Assembly (NCBI RefSeq): GCF_946220915.1
Contig: NZ_CAMIHH010000008.1
Coordinates: forward strand, 1 to 57,938
Length of the DNA stretch: 57,938 nucleotides
DNA from: an uncultured Flavobacterium sp.
GTDB lineage: Bacteria; Bacteroidota; Bacteroidia; Flavobacteriales; Flavobacteriaceae
Direction: 5' to 3'
Position 1 is the first letter of the stretch; each line of letters opens with the position of its first letter. The position numbers and the translations under genes are program-made. Positions 14,825 through 21,870 of this stretch are shown here, piece after piece. The notes under the pieces were generated by a model that made no database searches, was not told the origin of the DNA, and saw only the letters and a list, made by a program, of their open reading frames with translations.

Positions 14825-15608
14825 ATACATAACTGATAATAAGGTCTTTACACCGCGCTATGGCGTTATCCTTGGTTCTGGCCTGGGTGGCTTTGCCAGT
14901 GATATTGAGGTGGAATTCACAATGCCTTATGACGAGATACCTAACTTTCCGGTTTCGACAGTGCAGGGCCACAAAGGTGCATTGATATTTGGAAAGATAA
15001 ACGGGGTAAGCGTTGTGGCCATGCAGGGGCGTTTTCATTATTACGAAGGCTATAGCATGCAGGAAGTGACATTTCCGGTGCGTGTGATGAAATGCCTCGG
15101 GGTTGAAAAGCTGATTGTGTCCAATGCTTCGGGTGGGGTAAACCCATTTTATAAGGTAGGCGACATTGTCCTGATATACGACCACATCAACATGATGCCT
15201 GAGCATCCGCTACGTGGCAAAAACGATGAGCGCTTCGGGCCGAGGTTCGTAAACATGGCCGAACCTTACAGCCGCAAGATGATCAACAAAGCTAAGGAGA
15301 TTGCCATTGAACAGGGTGTGGATGTAAAGGATGGCATATACCTGGGGCTCCAGGGCCCAACGTTTGAAACACTGTCGGAATACCGAATGGTCAAAGTACT
15401 GGGTGCCGATTGTGTAGGGATGTCTACCGTGCCCGAAGTTATTGTTGCCCGCCATATGGATATGGAGGTATTTGGCATTTCAGTAATTACTGACATGGGA
15501 GAGGAAGGTACCATCAACGACGTGAACCATGATGAGGTGCTGCTTGCCGCCAAAAATGCGGAGCCGAAGGTTCGGGCGCTAATAAAGGAGCTGATAGCGA
15601 GATATTAA
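14796..15608 (+). CDS. punA: Purine nucleoside phosphorylase (trimeric type)
   Basis: 270 residues from ATG 14796, which overlaps the lpxK end by 29 bp; the downstream MWEQVQQTAKYI matches family N-termini better than the GTG at 14763. The enzyme phosphorolyses (deoxy)inosine and guanosine to base and (deoxy)ribose-1-phosphate. Motifs: phosphate-binding GSGLGG (27-32), GHKGALIFG, QGRFHYYEGY, SNASGGVNP, GPTFET, GMSTVPEVIVA and the purine-specificity Asn in NDVNHDEV. Trimeric low-molecular-mass PNP group. Its coupling to lpxK is translational or operonic, with no evident metabolic link. Symbol chosen by family; strain naming may differ. Confidence 0.93.
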   Translation: MWEQVQQTAKYITDNKVFTPRYGVILGSGLGGFASDIEVEFTMPYDEIPNFPVSTVQGHKGALIFGKINGVSVVAMQGRFHYYEGYSMQEVTFPVRVMKCLGVEKLIVSNASGGVNPFYKVGDIVLIYDHINMMPEHPLRGKNDERFGPRFVNMAEPYSRKMINKAKEIAIEQGVDVKDGIYLGLQGPTFETLSEYRMVKVLGADCVGMSTVPEVIVARHMDMEVFGISVITDMGEEGTINDVNHDEVLLAAKNAEPKVRALIKELIARY

Positions 15609-15617
15609 TATATTTTG

Positions 15618-15625
15618 TATTTTTG
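15618..15625 (+). promoter_or_regulatory. -7 box ahead of dead toxin-antitoxin module 1
   Basis: TATTTTTG, exact TAnnTTTG, 14 nt before the antitoxin-remnant ATG at 15640. Probably the original promoter of the module. Confidence 0.35.
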
Positions 15626-15639
15626 AGAAAAAGGTTTAT

Positions 15640-15818
15640 ATGTTGACTAAAGAGAAGATTATTGAGGTCATAAGGGATATGCCTAACACTTTTTCTGGAT
15701 CTTGGTAGACAGAATTTTGTTATTGCAAAAAATCGAACCTGGGTTAGAACAATCCAATGCGGGACAAGTTGTGTCAACCTCTGAAGCAAAGGAAAGGCTA
15801 AAAAAATGGCTGAAGTAA
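15640..15818 (+). pseudogene. Frameshifted antitoxin of a ParE/RelE-type module
   Basis: ATG 15640 opens MLTKEKIIEVIRDMPNTFSGSW and hits a stop at 15706-15708. From about 15697 the adjacent frame continues with VDRILLLQKIEPGLEQSNAGQ and VVSTSEAKERLKKWLK, ending at TAA 15816-15818. Together they match the common flavobacterial antitoxin layout (FS-LDEL-DRLLLLQKIE-GLEQS..GQVVST.EAKE.LKKWL). The 8 bases between FS and VDR are one or four short of whole codons, so a small deletion broke the gene. The end overlaps the toxin start by 13 bp, the usual toxin-antitoxin coupling. Confidence 0.8.
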
Positions 15819-16204
15819 GGTGGACTGATTCAGCGCTGCTTGATATAGATGGCATAGCCGAATTTATAGCTGAAGATTCAGAAAAATATGCGCAGATTCA
15901 GGTTGAGCGATTTTTTAGAGAAGCAGAAATATTGGAAAAATATCCTTTTGCCGGAAGAATAGTTCCCGAATTGCAAGACCAATACATTAAGGAGATTGTA
16001 TGTGGTAATTATAGGTTAAGTAAATGCTATTGCTTTTCCAAATATATAATTAAATCGATAATCCTGGACGAATACCCTATCTCATTATCATACCATCCAA
16101 CCACCTTTACCATCTTATCAATTACCGATGTCAGCTGCGAGTCGAACAGGCATGAATTGCGGTTGCCCAATATGTCTACTGATACGATGGGATCTTCGGT
16201 GTAG
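15806..16204 (+). pseudogene. Truncated ParE/RelE-type toxin fused to antisense gap sequence
   Basis: From ATG 15806 the first ~72 residues look like a RelE/ParE toxin: VRWTDSALLDIDGIAEFI, FFREAEILEKYPFAGRIVPE, YIKEIVCGNYR. The usual ending (about 20-25 residues, YRI...V.I..V.H..R.L) is missing. Near 16015-16026 the sequence becomes the 3' end of the convergent gap gene, and the frame runs on through antisense gap DNA to 16204, which is not real toxin sequence. A deletion has joined the toxin directly to the gap stop codon. The partner antitoxin is also broken, so the module is dead. Confidence 0.8.
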
Positions 16205-17028
16205 GCTACTATTCCTTTAAGTTTGCCTTCGGATGCGGTTTTAAAAGCGGCATTGATCTCATAAATGGTAACTTCACGCTTAACATAGCAAGTAATATCA
16301 GTAAGTGATCCATCCGGCACAGGCACGCGTATGCCGCCTCCACCAATCTTTCCTAAAAATTCCGGGAATATCTTTGTCAGGGCCTTGGCAGCGCCGGTAG
16401 TTGTCGGGACAATGGATTGTGCCGCGCCCCTCGCCCTGCGCAGGTCTTTGTGAGGTTGGTCGTGCAGGCTTTGGTCGGTGGTATACGAGTGTACGGTGGT
16501 AATATAAGCCTGTTCGATGCCGCAAAGCTCGTGGATTACCTTCATCATCGGGGCGGCATTATTAGTGGTGCAACTGGCGTTGGAGATCACAGTTTCGCTA
16601 CCGTCAATGATATGTTCATTAACACCCAAGACCACGGTTTTAATGCGGTCGTCTTCAGGTGGCGCGGAAAGGATGACCCTTTTAGCCCCGGCAGTAATAT
16701 GCTGTTCTGCTTCCTCCAGCGTTTTGAATTTGCCGGTAGATTCTATGACAATGTCAATATCCAAAGATTTCCAGTCAAGGCCCGAAACTTCTTTTTTGCT
16801 AAAATAAGGATAAGGCTTACCGTCAATTATCAAGGAATCATCGGTATGTGAAACTTCAGAAGGCAGTATGCCGTGTATGCTGTCATACTTGATGAGGTGC
16901 GCCATGGTACGGGAGTCGGCGATATCATTTATGGCTGCCACCTCAATGGATGGATGGCCGATCAAAAGCCTGAAAAGGTTACGGCCTATGCGCCCGAAAC
17001 CGTTAATGGCTATTTTGGTTTTCTTCAT
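16027..17028 (-). CDS. gap: Glyceraldehyde-3-phosphate dehydrogenase, type I
   Basis: 333 residues, normal length. The N-terminal Rossmann motif INGFGRIGR binds NAD, the catalytic Cys153 lies in SNASCTTNN, and HSYTTDQ follows with the catalytic His region. The C-terminal WYDNEIGYSSR signature is complete. It oxidises glyceraldehyde-3-phosphate to 1,3-bisphosphoglycerate in glycolysis or the reverse in gluconeogenesis. Toxin-antitoxin remnants stand on both sides, and the upstream-strand neighbour's deletion ends right at the gap stop, so gap survived intact. Flavobacteria often have more than one gap gene; whether this is the main copy cannot be told here. Confidence 0.97.
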   Translation of the reverse strand: MKKTKIAINGFGRIGRNLFRLLIGHPSIEVAAINDIADSRTMAHLIKYDSIHGILPSEVSHTDDSLIIDGKPYPYFSKKEVSGLDWKSLDIDIVIESTGKFKTLEEAEQHITAGAKRVILSAPPEDDRIKTVVLGVNEHIIDGSETVISNASCTTNNAAPMMKVIHELCGIEQAYITTVHSYTTDQSLHDQPHKDLRRARGAAQSIVPTTTGAAKALTKIFPEFLGKIGGGGIRVPVPDGSLTDITCYVKREVTIYEINAAFKTASEGKLKGIVAYTEDPIVSVDILGNRNSCLFDSQLTSVIDKMVKVVGWYDNEIGYSSRIIDLIIYLEKQ

Positions 17029-17051
17029 TTCGATACAGAAAAATAAGTAGC

Positions 17052-17059
17052 CAAAGGTA
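17052..17059 (-). promoter_or_regulatory. -7 box of gap
   Basis: Minus strand TACCTTTG, exact TAnnTTTG, 23 nt upstream of the gap start. No clear -33 element. Confidence 0.45.
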
Positions 17060-17090
17060 CTAAATCTTTCTACTTTGTTTTTGGATTTTT

Positions 17091-17108
17091 ATGATATATC
17101 AGTATCAT
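17091..17108. promoter_or_regulatory. Inverted repeat at the start of dead antitoxin 2 (possible operator)
   Basis: ATGATA (17091-17096) and TATCAT (17103-17108) form an inverted repeat with a 6-nt centre; the GATATATC palindrome (17093-17100) overlaps it. It straddles the antitoxin ATG at 17107, a position typical of autoregulatory operators in toxin-antitoxin modules. Confidence 0.35.
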
Positions 17109-17303
17109 GACAATGATAACCTTAAAAATTAATGAGCGCACAAAAGCGGGCAAGGCATTATTGTCCATGCTTGATTTTTTTATTAAAGAGAGTAAAGGAC
17201 CTTATGGCCCTGAATTTGTTGCAATGGTAAAAAAATCTGTAGATAGCAAAAAAAGGAACCGGTTAATACTGATGATGTATGGGGAAGTTTAGGATTGAAG
17301 TAA
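17107..17303 (+). pseudogene. Frameshifted antitoxin of a YoeB/Txe-type module
   Basis: ATG 17107 reads MTMITLKINERTKAGKALLSML...GPYGPEFVAMVKKSVDSKK and then leaves the true frame in the A7 run at 17248-17254, stopping at 17292. In the -1 frame the sequence continues KEPVNTDDVWGSLGLK and stops at 17301-17303, the familiar C-terminus of this flavobacterial antitoxin family. That end overlaps the toxin start (17279), as in intact modules. The break is therefore one base missing (or two gained) in a homopolymer: a real mutation, a sequencing error, or a slippage site. Confidence 0.8.
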
Positions 17304-17571
17304 CCCAAAAGGCCAAAAAAGATATGGAGAAACATTTAAATCAGGCAACAGGGCAAACACCAACAAGATGGAAAAGCTTTTTACAGAATTGTCCGAACAT
17401 CTGTATGAAGGTACAGGCCAGCCCGAACAAGTGAAGCATGAACTTTCCGGGTTTTGATCCAGAAGGATTAACCAAAAAGATCGTCATATTTATTCTGTGA
17501 CTGATACTATCGTGACGGTAACAGTGGTTTCTGCGCTGGGGTCACTATCCAGGCAAATATTTAAACTTTAA
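17279..17571 (+). pseudogene. Degenerate YoeB/Txe-type toxin
   Basis: ATG 17279 begins MGKFRIEVTQKAKKDMEKHL. At 17338-17341 the frame breaks (one base missing in TTAAATCA); the -1 frame continues KSGNRANTNKMEKLF, EHLYEGTGQPEQVKHELSGF. There TGA at 17455-17457 replaces the conserved Trp (GF-W-SRRINQKDR). The rest (SRRINQKDRHIYSV, TIVTVTVVSALGS) runs to TAA 17569-17571. The C-terminal catalytic His-Tyr of YoeB-type RNases (GHY) reads GSL. A frameshift, a nonsense codon and loss of the catalytic ending argue for true decay. It overlaps the lipA stop by 4 bp. Confidence 0.85.
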
Positions 17572-18458
17572 AGAATGTGCTTCTGTGCTTTATACGATGA
17601 GCGTACCAATGCCCCGCTTTCCACATGGCGGAAACCAAGCTCAAGGCCTATCTTCTCATACTTTTCGAATTGCTCCGGAGTAATGAATTCCTTAACCGGC
17701 AGGTGCTTTTTGCTCGGCTGAAGGTACTGTCCTATGGTAAGTACATCAAGGTTTACATCGCGCAGGTCGTGCATTGTCTGTATGACCTCTTCCTCCCTTT
17801 CACCAAGGCCCAGCATGATGCCGGTCTTGGTGCGGTTAATGCCGTTATCTTTCAGGTAGCGCAATACCTCAAGGCTGCGTTCATATTTAGCTTGTATGCG
17901 CACTTCGCGGGTAAGCCTTTTTACGGTTTCCATATTGTGCGAAACCACTTCGGGACCCACTGCAATGATGCGGTCGATGTTTCGTTCAATCCCCTGGAAA
18001 TCGGGTATGAGTGTTTCGAGGGTAGTACTGGGGTTCATCCTGCGTATGGCTTTTACAGTCTCTGCCCAAATGATCGACCCGCCATCTTTAAGGTCGTCTC
18101 GGTCAACGCTCGTTACCACCGCGTGCTTAATGTTCATCAGCTTTATGGATCGGGCCACCTTTTCCGGCTCATCCCAGTCTACCGTTTCGGGCCTGCCGGT
18201 CTTCACGCCGCAAAATCCGCACGATCGGGTACAAATGTTGCCAAGTATCATGAAGGTTGCTGTGCCCTCGCCCCAGCATTCACCCATGTTCGGGCAGCTT
18301 CCGGAGGTGCATATCGTATGCAGCTTATATTTATCGACGAGGCCCCGGAGTTCGGTGTACTTCTGGCCTGTTGGCAACTTTACACGAAGCCATTTCGGCT
18401 TGGGGGTTAGTTGGCCGTTGGCGGCTACAGGGCGTGCGGTATCTAAAACAGTTTCCAT
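17568..18458 (-). CDS. lipA: LipA: lipoyl synthase
   Basis: 296 residues from ATG 18458 (METVLDTARP). The exact -7 box at 18477-18484 lies just upstream, so the longer in-frame extension is rejected. This radical-SAM enzyme inserts two sulfurs into octanoyl-lipoyl domains of pyruvate and 2-oxoglutarate dehydrogenases. The auxiliary cluster CxxxxCxxxxxC is at Cys50, 55 and 61 (CTSGSCPNMGEC), the SAM cluster CxxxCxxC at Cys76, 80 and 83 (CTRSCGFC), and the terminal RSSY serine is present. The 3' end abuts the YoeB-type toxin remnant. Confidence 0.97.
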   Translation of the reverse strand: METVLDTARPVAANGQLTPKPKWLRVKLPTGQKYTELRGLVDKYKLHTICTSGSCPNMGECWGEGTATFMILGNICTRSCGFCGVKTGRPETVDWDEPEKVARSIKLMNIKHAVVTSVDRDDLKDGGSIIWAETVKAIRRMNPSTTLETLIPDFQGIERNIDRIIAVGPEVVSHNMETVKRLTREVRIQAKYERSLEVLRYLKDNGINRTKTGIMLGLGEREEEVIQTMHDLRDVNLDVLTIGQYLQPSKKHLPVKEFITPEQFEKYEKIGLELGFRHVESGALVRSSYKAQKHIL

Positions 18459-18476
18459 AGTAAAAACGTTACGTTG

Positions 18477-18484
18477 CAAAGATA
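18477..18484 (-). promoter_or_regulatory. -7 box of lipA
   Basis: Minus strand TATCTTTG, exact TAnnTTTG, 18 nt upstream of the chosen lipA ATG. Confidence 0.5.
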
Positions 18485-18605
18485 CTACATATTTGCGTAT
18501 CTGCGGCACAAGGTCCATCACGCAAAGAAAACAGGCTTTAAGTAGGAATTGTATTAATATTTTATCTAAATTAGTCTGATTATTAATCAATTAATTTTCA
18601 ATGCT

Positions 18606-19079
18606 ATGAAAAGAATTATTTTAGCGGCAGCAATGGCAGTTTCACTGTACAGCTGCCAGGACGATGACAGTGGCCCGATTGCCACTACGAATAACGGTCC
18701 TGTCGCGGTAACATTTACCGAAATAGGAAACCAGGAGCTTATGGGCTCAGAGAATTTTGAGGTTCCCAGGCTGGTCATCGACAATGAGGCCGACTGGAAT
18801 GCGTTAAAAGCCCAGATGGACCTCTACAATCCTTACTCTGCCGGGTTTACAGAAAATGACATCGACTTTTCGCAATACAAAGTCATTGCCGTGATCGATG
18901 AGTTAAGGACTTCAGGGGGTTATGACATTACTATTGCATCTGTCAGCAGGGACCGTGAGCAGATTACAGTGCATATCGAGCATTCGGATAGCGGCCCTGG
19001 CAATGCAGCCAGTGTATTGACACAGCCTTTCCATATTGTGAAAATCCCGTACAGCCCTCTTCCGGTTGTATTTGAATGA
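18606..19079 (+). CDS. PrcB-like C-terminal domain lipoprotein
   Basis: 157 residues. Lipoprotein signal MKRIILAAAMAVSLYSC, lipobox Cys17, with an acidic QDDD following. The C-terminal ~70 residues (YKVIAVIDELRTSGGYDITIASV, SDSGPGNAASVLTQPFHIVKI) match the PrcB_C-type domain (protease-complex-linked, first described in Treponema dentilisin operons) by the GGY and P.H/P.hiV pattern. The upstream half (about 30-85) is an unassigned domain with a WNALKAQM helix. No protease gene is adjacent, so a role in protease binding is only suggested by the family. Isolated gene with a bidirectional terminator after it. Confidence 0.8.
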   Translation: MKRIILAAAMAVSLYSCQDDDSGPIATTNNGPVAVTFTEIGNQELMGSENFEVPRLVIDNEADWNALKAQMDLYNPYSAGFTENDIDFSQYKVIAVIDELRTSGGYDITIASVSRDREQITVHIEHSDSGPGNAASVLTQPFHIVKIPYSPLPVVFE

Positions 19080-19086
19080 ACATGAA

Positions 19087-19110
19087 AAAGGCCCGCAACG
19101 GGCCTTTATT
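19087..19110. terminator. Bidirectional terminator between the PrcB-like gene and the tonB-like gene
   Basis: AAAGGCCCG (19087-19095) pairs with CGGGCCTTT (19099-19107) around a 3-nt loop, flanked by A-rich and T-rich sequence. It lies 7 nt after the plus-strand stop and immediately after the minus-strand stop at 19109. Confidence 0.8.
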
Positions 19111-19945
19111 ATTTTACATTTACGGTTATGGGTAAGTTGTAAGCTGTCCTTACTGCCTTGCCCTTTTTTTGTCCGGGAGCCCATTTGGTTTTTATGGACT
19201 TCAGTACCCTTATCGCTTCGCTGGCCAGGCCATATCCCGGATCCCGTCCCACTTGTATATTGGTCATGCTGCCATCTGTTTCTACGATGAAGGATACGTA
19301 TACTTTAAAGGTCCTCGATACTTCCAGCTCCGGTACCCTGTATTTGCGGCCCACCTGTTCGTAAAAAGCCTCCATGCCTCCTGGAAACGCAGGCATTTTA
19401 TCTACAGTCAGGGAACTTTCTATCCCGTTGCCTTCTGTTGTCCCCTCGTTGCTTCCGGTGCCCTGGGTCATGCTGGTTGGCCCGGTTAATGTTCCCGAGG
19501 TACTCCCTGCCGATGTTGCCGCCCCCGGGTTGGTTAACTGTGGTGTGGCAGGTATGGGATCGTCCACCGGGTCGGAGGTTGCGGTCAACTGGTTCAGTTG
19601 CTGTGTAGGGGTAAATGAAGCCGGTGGAGGGCCTGATGGCTTTGCCGTGGCAGCTGGCGGGTCTGCTTTCGGCAGGTCAAGAACCAGCTCAGGCTTTAAG
19701 TCAACCGGAACAATGTGATCTGTAGGTGGCAATACAGGCACTTCGTCAACAACGTCTGCAGGGGACAGGCGGCTTGTAATTGCCGGAATTGCCACAAGCG
19801 CGCCCATGAGGGCGATGCCCGAAAACAGGGCGAGCAGTGTTGTGCGGGAATCTTGTTTGCGCAGCTGGTAGGCGCCATACTCATGATTGCGGCCTTCAAA
19901 AACGAGGTCGATCCATCCATGGTCGAAAATACTTACTTTTGACAT
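19109..19945 (-). CDS. TonB-like energy transducer
   Basis: 278 residues. A short cytoplasmic N-terminus (MSKVSIFDHGWIDLVFEG..HEYGAYQLR, typical of Bacteroidota TonB-family proteins) is followed by one transmembrane helix (about 36-56). A Pro/Thr/Ala-rich periplasmic spacer (60-185) and a C-terminal TonB domain (about 190-278: MPAFPGGMEAFYEQV, FKVYVSFIVETDGSMTNIQV, GYGLASEAIRVLKSI, WAPGQKKGKAVRTAYNLPITV) complete it. It would transmit proton-motive-force energy from ExbBD to outer-membrane receptors, but exbB/exbD are not in the window. Usual length. Confidence 0.9.
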   Translation of the reverse strand: MSKVSIFDHGWIDLVFEGRNHEYGAYQLRKQDSRTTLLALFSGIALMGALVAIPAITSRLSPADVVDEVPVLPPTDHIVPVDLKPELVLDLPKADPPAATAKPSGPPPASFTPTQQLNQLTATSDPVDDPIPATPQLTNPGAATSAGSTSGTLTGPTSMTQGTGSNEGTTEGNGIESSLTVDKMPAFPGGMEAFYEQVGRKYRVPELEVSRTFKVYVSFIVETDGSMTNIQVGRDPGYGLASEAIRVLKSIKTKWAPGQKKGKAVRTAYNLPITVNVK

Positions 19946-20093
19946 AATAGTGGTGATTTTTGGTTTGAAAATAGATTATACCACTAAAACGATATAGTAA
20001 CTCAGGATATTGCAAAAATAATCATAAATGTTTTAGGAATAGGCGCTGAGGTCGTTAGCATCTTAAGTACTAAGTGCCTTAGGAACTCAATTA

Positions 20094-20666
20094 CTAAGGA
20101 CCTTTCTTTTTCGTAATGATATCAGCCAGGAGTTTTTTTGCACGGAGAAGTTTTACCTTTACATTGTTGATGGGTTCATTGAGCTGGCCTGCTATTTCCT
20201 GATAGCTCATTTCCTGAAAGTAACGTAGCTGTATGACCTCCTGGTACTGGGGCTTTAGCTGTTTAATGCAGTTTAAAAGGCTGGAAAGGTTTTGTTCCTT
20301 TATCAGCCGGTCCTCTACGGTGGGGGTGCTGTCGGCGACGCGGTATGCCTGCTGGTCTTCCTCATCGGTTATTTCGATGAACAATGCCGACTTTTTTTTG
20401 CGCAACAGGTCGATGTGTATGTTTTTGCCAATGGCGATCAGCCAGGTATTAAAGGCATATTCAGGATTGTAGGATGCAATTTTATCAAAGGCCTTTACAA
20501 AAGTTTCGATGGTAATGTCTTCCGAATCGGTTTCATTTTGGGTACGCTTCAGCATAAATGAATAGACTTCGTTCCAAAAATGATCCAGCAAAAAAGTAAA
20601 GGCAACCTGGTCGCCCATTTTTGCCTTATCTATGTTTTGCTTTATCGATGCCGGATTTATTTCCAA
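20094..20666 (-). CDS. Sigma-70 family (ECF-like) RNA polymerase sigma factor
   Basis: 190 residues if translation starts at TTG 20666 (LEINPASIKQNIDKAKMGDQ). This start fits family N-termini and is preferred because the longer frame upstream is antisense-free coding sequence of the glycosyltransferase. Region 2: AFTFLLDHFWNEVYSFML, DSEDITIETFVKAFDKI, NTWLIAIGKNIHIDLLRKKK. Region 4: LKPQYQEVIQLRYFQEMSYQEIAGQL, NNVKVKLLRAKKLL. No anti-sigma gene is adjacent. It overlaps the upstream glycosyltransferase by 10 bp, so it is cotranscribed and probably translationally coupled, which may explain the poor start codon. Regulon unknown. Confidence 0.9.
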   Translation of the reverse strand: MEINPASIKQNIDKAKMGDQVAFTFLLDHFWNEVYSFMLKRTQNETDSEDITIETFVKAFDKIASYNPEYAFNTWLIAIGKNIHIDLLRKKKSALFIEITDEEDQQAYRVADSTPTVEDRLIKEQNLSSLLNCIKQLKPQYQEVIQLRYFQEMSYQEIAGQLNEPINNVKVKLLRAKKLLADIITKKKGP

Positions 20667-21763
20667 TGCACAGGTTTTGAAAAAATGTTGGTTAAGAACA
20701 CATTGACCTGTGTGAAGATAAGTATAATTTCCATAACCGGATACCACCACGCTACATCTTTTTCGCGCAGCCTGGCTGCGCTGTAGCCTATCACGATCCA
20801 TGTGCTAAGGTAACGCAGTGCAACTACGGGTACAAGCAGCATCCAGTTGAATTGCAGGGCAAAAAGGGTTATGGCAAGCGCCAGGAATGCAAGTTGCGTA
20901 ATGTGGAAGAAACGGATGTGGAATTTTGCAAAGGGCCTGAACCAGGCCATGGTATAAACGTCCCTGCGCTTTTGCATATGCCAGGCGCGGTACGAGTGCT
21001 TGGGCTCGCTATAGGTAAAACTTTCGGGAGTGTAGCAGGCCGTTGTATTTTTCCTGGTGGCTACCTGGTTGATAAATAGTGAATCTTCTCCGGTACGGAT
21101 GTTCATATGGTCCACATAGCCGTTTATCCTGAAAAACTCTTCCTTCTTGTAAGCCAGGTTGCGCGATTCGGCATTATAAGGCTTACCGGCTTTAGCCCAT
21201 GAAAAATATTGTGAAGCGGTAAGCATCGCATCAAACCGTATTATCTTGTTCAGGAACGAGCCCTTTACCTTTTCGTATGCACCATAACCAAGCACTATTG
21301 TTTTGTTAAGCGTAAAATGCGAGCTCATCTGCGTGATCCAGTTTTCGGAGGCCGGGTAGCAATCGGCATCTATGAACAGGAGGTATTCTTTCGATGCGGC
21401 TTTAATGCCAAGGGTAAGGGCATACTTTTTATTCCCCCAAAAGGCTTCATTATTGGCTACCTTGACCAGCTTTACGTTGTGGTATTGCTTTTCAAATTCT
21501 TCAAAAATGTCCAGTGTTTCATCGGCCGAAGCATCATCGATAAGCACGATCTCAAAATCGGGATAATTTTGCGAAGCAAGGAGCGGCACAAGCTTCCTTA
21601 CATTGTCAGCTTCATTCTTAGCGCATACAATGACCGAAACGGGCAGGCGCTTTGGATTGGTAGTGTGTGATTTTGCAAAGGCAAATTTGCCAAGTATTAC
21701 GAGATAGTAGCTTACCTGGAGCAAAGCGATACCGCAAAATACATAAAAAATAATGTTCAGCAT
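20657..21763 (-). CDS. Membrane glycosyltransferase, family 2
   Basis: 368 residues from ATG 21763 (MLNIIFYVFC); the promoter-like TAATTTTG at 21791-21798 rules out a start further upstream. N-terminal transmembrane helix (1-25), then a GT-A domain: PVSVIVCAKNEADN, IVLIDDASADET with the first Asp pair (76-77), LLFIDADC as DxD (132-134) and the acceptor region TGEDSLFINQ. Two or three C-terminal transmembrane helices (TQLAFLALAITLFALQFNWMLL and beyond) follow. Such enzymes add sugars to lipid carriers, polysaccharides or proteins at the inner membrane; the acceptor is unknown. Forms a two-gene unit with the sigma factor. Confidence 0.92.
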   Translation of the reverse strand: MLNIIFYVFCGIALLQVSYYLVILGKFAFAKSHTTNPKRLPVSVIVCAKNEADNVRKLVPLLASQNYPDFEIVLIDDASADETLDIFEEFEKQYHNVKLVKVANNEAFWGNKKYALTLGIKAASKEYLLFIDADCYPASENWITQMSSHFTLNKTIVLGYGAYEKVKGSFLNKIIRFDAMLTASQYFSWAKAGKPYNAESRNLAYKKEEFFRINGYVDHMNIRTGEDSLFINQVATRKNTTACYTPESFTYSEPKHSYRAWHMQKRRDVYTMAWFRPFAKFHIRFFHITQLAFLALAITLFALQFNWMLLVPVVALRYLSTWIVIGYSAARLREKDVAWWYPVMEIILIFTQVNVFLTNIFSKPVHWK

Positions 21764-21790
21764 TAGGCCTCTTCGATTACAATTTTGCGG

Positions 21791-21798
21791 CAAAATTA
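21791..21798 (-). promoter_or_regulatory. -7 box of the glycosyltransferase-sigma factor unit
   Basis: Minus strand TAATTTTG, exact TAnnTTTG, 27 nt before ATG 21763. Confidence 0.5.
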
Positions 21799-21870
21799 AG
21801 GAAAACTGTCCATTTATCTGCCAGCATAAACTATTTAAAATTTACTATGCATTTGTGCACGCGCGCAGGC

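Noticed and set aside
17248..17254. Programmed -1 frameshift at A7 making a functional antitoxin
   Set aside because: Possible in principle, but the toxin partner has a separate frameshift, a nonsense codon and lost catalytic residues, so a recoding function is unlikely.
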